Assembly (NCBI RefSeq): GCF_002234595.1
Contig: NZ_NMUL01000001.1
Span: forward strand, 62,001 to 126,000
DNA: 64,000 bases
Source: Amycolatopsis vastitatis
GTDB lineage: Bacteria; Actinomycetota; Actinomycetes; Mycobacteriales; Pseudonocardiaceae
Direction: 5' to 3'
Part shown: in pieces, positions 63,126 to 64,000 of the stretch
How the letters are laid out: each line of letters opens with the position of its first letter
How positions within the stretch are numbered: the first letter of the stretch is position 1
Notes under the pieces: model-generated
Database searches by the model: none
What the model was told of the DNA's origin: nothing
Seen by the model: the letters and a program-made list of their open reading frames with translations, nothing else
Translations under genes and position numbers: made by a program

Positions 63126-63911
63126 CTATGAAGCCGCTACCTGCGCAAACGTTGCCAGGTCCGCCAGGCGGTGGTCAAACTCGGCCCGCTCGGGTTCCGT
63201 CAGTGCCGACTCCAGCAGTTCGCCGATCCGGTCGTCGGTCAGGGCCTCCGCGCGTTGCCGTCGGTCGCGCAGGTGCGGTTTGCGCTCCGCCGCCGCCACG
63301 AGCTCGTCGGCCGCGTCCTCCGGCCACGCCGTGCGCAGCAGGCGTGCGCGGCCGCCCTCCGGGTCCGCGATCACCGCCTCCGGCACCGAGAGGCCCACCG
63401 CCCGCAGCGCCGCGAAGTGGAGGCCGCCGCGCAGCTCGCGGAAGACCATCAGCGCGAAGCCGAGGCGTTCGACGTCGCCCGAGGGACGTTCGGCGTTCTT
63501 CCAGCCCGCGAAGAGCGCCAGCCCGCTCGCATCCGCGGCGTCGACGACGCGGAACAACAGCTCCGCCAAGCGGCCGGGCTCCGATACGGCCGAAAGGTTG
63601 ACACGCGACCACCGGGCCGATGACTCCGCGTAGGCGCGGACCGCGGTGGGAGCGTCGACGACCGCCGTCGCCGCCGGCAGGACGAAGTCGAACAGCCAGT
63701 GCGGGAAGATGCCGAACAGCTCCGCGGCCACCTTCGGCGGGACGTCGCCGAGCACCGCCGAGCGGCCCCGCAAGTACAGCGAACGCGGCGGCAAGCCCAC
63801 CTCCGCCTCCACCGCGGCCAGCTCCGGCGACGTCATGAACTTGCCGCCCAGCACCTGCACCACCGGACGGATCCGGTCCGCCAGCCCCGCCACACCCTCG
63901 ATCGCCGTCAT
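63126..63911 (-). CDS. SCO6745 family protein
   Basis: 261 residues from the ATG at 63911 (AAAGGGGAC upstream). Mostly helical. Pattern: LADRIRPVVQVLGGKFMTSPE, GLPPRSLYLRGRSAVLGDVPP, and the family hallmark in the middle FALMVFRELRGGLHFAALRAVGLSVPEAVIADP. Function unknown; many copies exist per actinomycete genome. A small TAACAGTGTTA palindrome lies 28 bp upstream of the start; a regulator may lie beyond the window end. Confidence 0.82.
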   Translation of the reverse strand: MTAIEGVAGLADRIRPVVQVLGGKFMTSPELAAVEAEVGLPPRSLYLRGRSAVLGDVPPKVAAELFGIFPHWLFDFVLPAATAVVDAPTAVRAYAESSARWSRVNLSAVSEPGRLAELLFRVVDAADASGLALFAGWKNAERPSGDVERLGFALMVFRELRGGLHFAALRAVGLSVPEAVIADPEGGRARLLRTAWPEDAADELVAAAERKPHLRDRRQRAEALTDDRIGELLESALTEPERAEFDHRLADLATFAQVAAS

Positions 63912-63938
63912 GTCCGTCCCCTTTCGACCCCCGGACCA

Positions 63939-63949
63939 TAACAGTGTTA
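63939..63949. promoter_or_regulatory. TAACAGTGTTA palindrome
   Basis: An 11-bp palindrome upstream of the SCO6745-family gene, in the right place for an operator. It is similar in core to the ACAGTGTT found in the hairpins at 2657 and 34707, but is not itself a hairpin. Confidence 0.4.
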
Positions 63950-64000
63950 CAAAACTGGCGTCAAGCATCCGGCGACAGCTTGGGAATTGCTCTCCAAAAA

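Overview
The window reads as chromosomal DNA of a high-GC filamentous actinomycete, most likely Amycolatopsis or a close Pseudonocardiaceae relative. This is an inference from G/C-rich third codon positions, frequent GTG starts with 1-8 nt gene overlaps, XRE/DUF397 pairs, tandem DUF574 methyltransferases, CGNR regulators, SCO6745-family and HbhA-like genes, and several families of short palindromic intergenic repeats. It contains no phage, transposase, CRISPR array, rRNA operon or large biosynthetic cluster. Most of it is compact housekeeping and accessory metabolism in short operons, each with a local regulator.

Region 0-13 kb: a methyltransferase 3' end cut by the window edge, a DedA membrane protein, a DinB-fold protein, purU, an alcohol dehydrogenase with a divergent TetR regulator and a doubled palindromic operator, two flavin/NADP redox enzymes, a HAD dehalogenase beside an ArsR pseudogene, a MarR regulator, and a glycine betaine/choline-type ABC importer with no local ATPase. 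CadD and a GNAT protein follow. Region 13-31 kb: a YbaK / ornithine cyclodeaminase / MIO ammonia-lyase operon; the XRE-HbhA-DUF2516 block, also found in mycobacteria; an isoaspartyl-methyltransferase-like protein; a zinc-ribbon kinase pair; a VOC/CGNR divergent pair; a cluster of DnaA-box-like sites; DUF445; dapC; a secreted low-complexity protein; a MocR/YczE divergent pair; and a split HTH + Clp-N module.

Region 31-48 kb: an amidase-TetR-MpaB operon under a perfect palindrome; a second CGNR gene facing a fluoroacetate-dehalogenase-like hydrolase; a four-gene extracytoplasmic operon with His/Met motifs (36.3-39.8 kb) that I cannot assign to a described system; DUF397 and small proteins; a methyltransferase trio; an XRE regulator; an MBL hydrolase; gnd; and a second, fused HTH-Clp-N gene.

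Region 48-64 kb: a pobA operon whose genes overlap end to end and which also holds a ferredoxin-type reductase, an IclR regulator, a NIPSNAP protein and a MetE-C-like enzyme; a divergent nucleobase permease; an XRE-DUF397-small protein set; TetR plus PPOX flavoprotein; a rhomboid-like protein; a PAS-GGDEF-EAL c-di-GMP enzyme; arylamine N-acetyltransferase; a YCII protein; a methyltransferase; a tRNA-Glu/Asp/Phe cluster; and an SCO6745-family protein.

The most interesting signals are (a) two paralogous HTH/Clp-N loci with the same promoter architecture: two GTCAAC-N4/5-GTTGAC palindromes 28 bp apart, covering a predicted leaderless promoter; (b) a repeat of about 50 bp present three times, two copies of which lie in frame inside genes; (c) the unassigned four-gene His/Met-rich exported operon; and (d) a translationally coupled 18-residue hydrophobic peptide behind the fused HTH-Clp-N gene.
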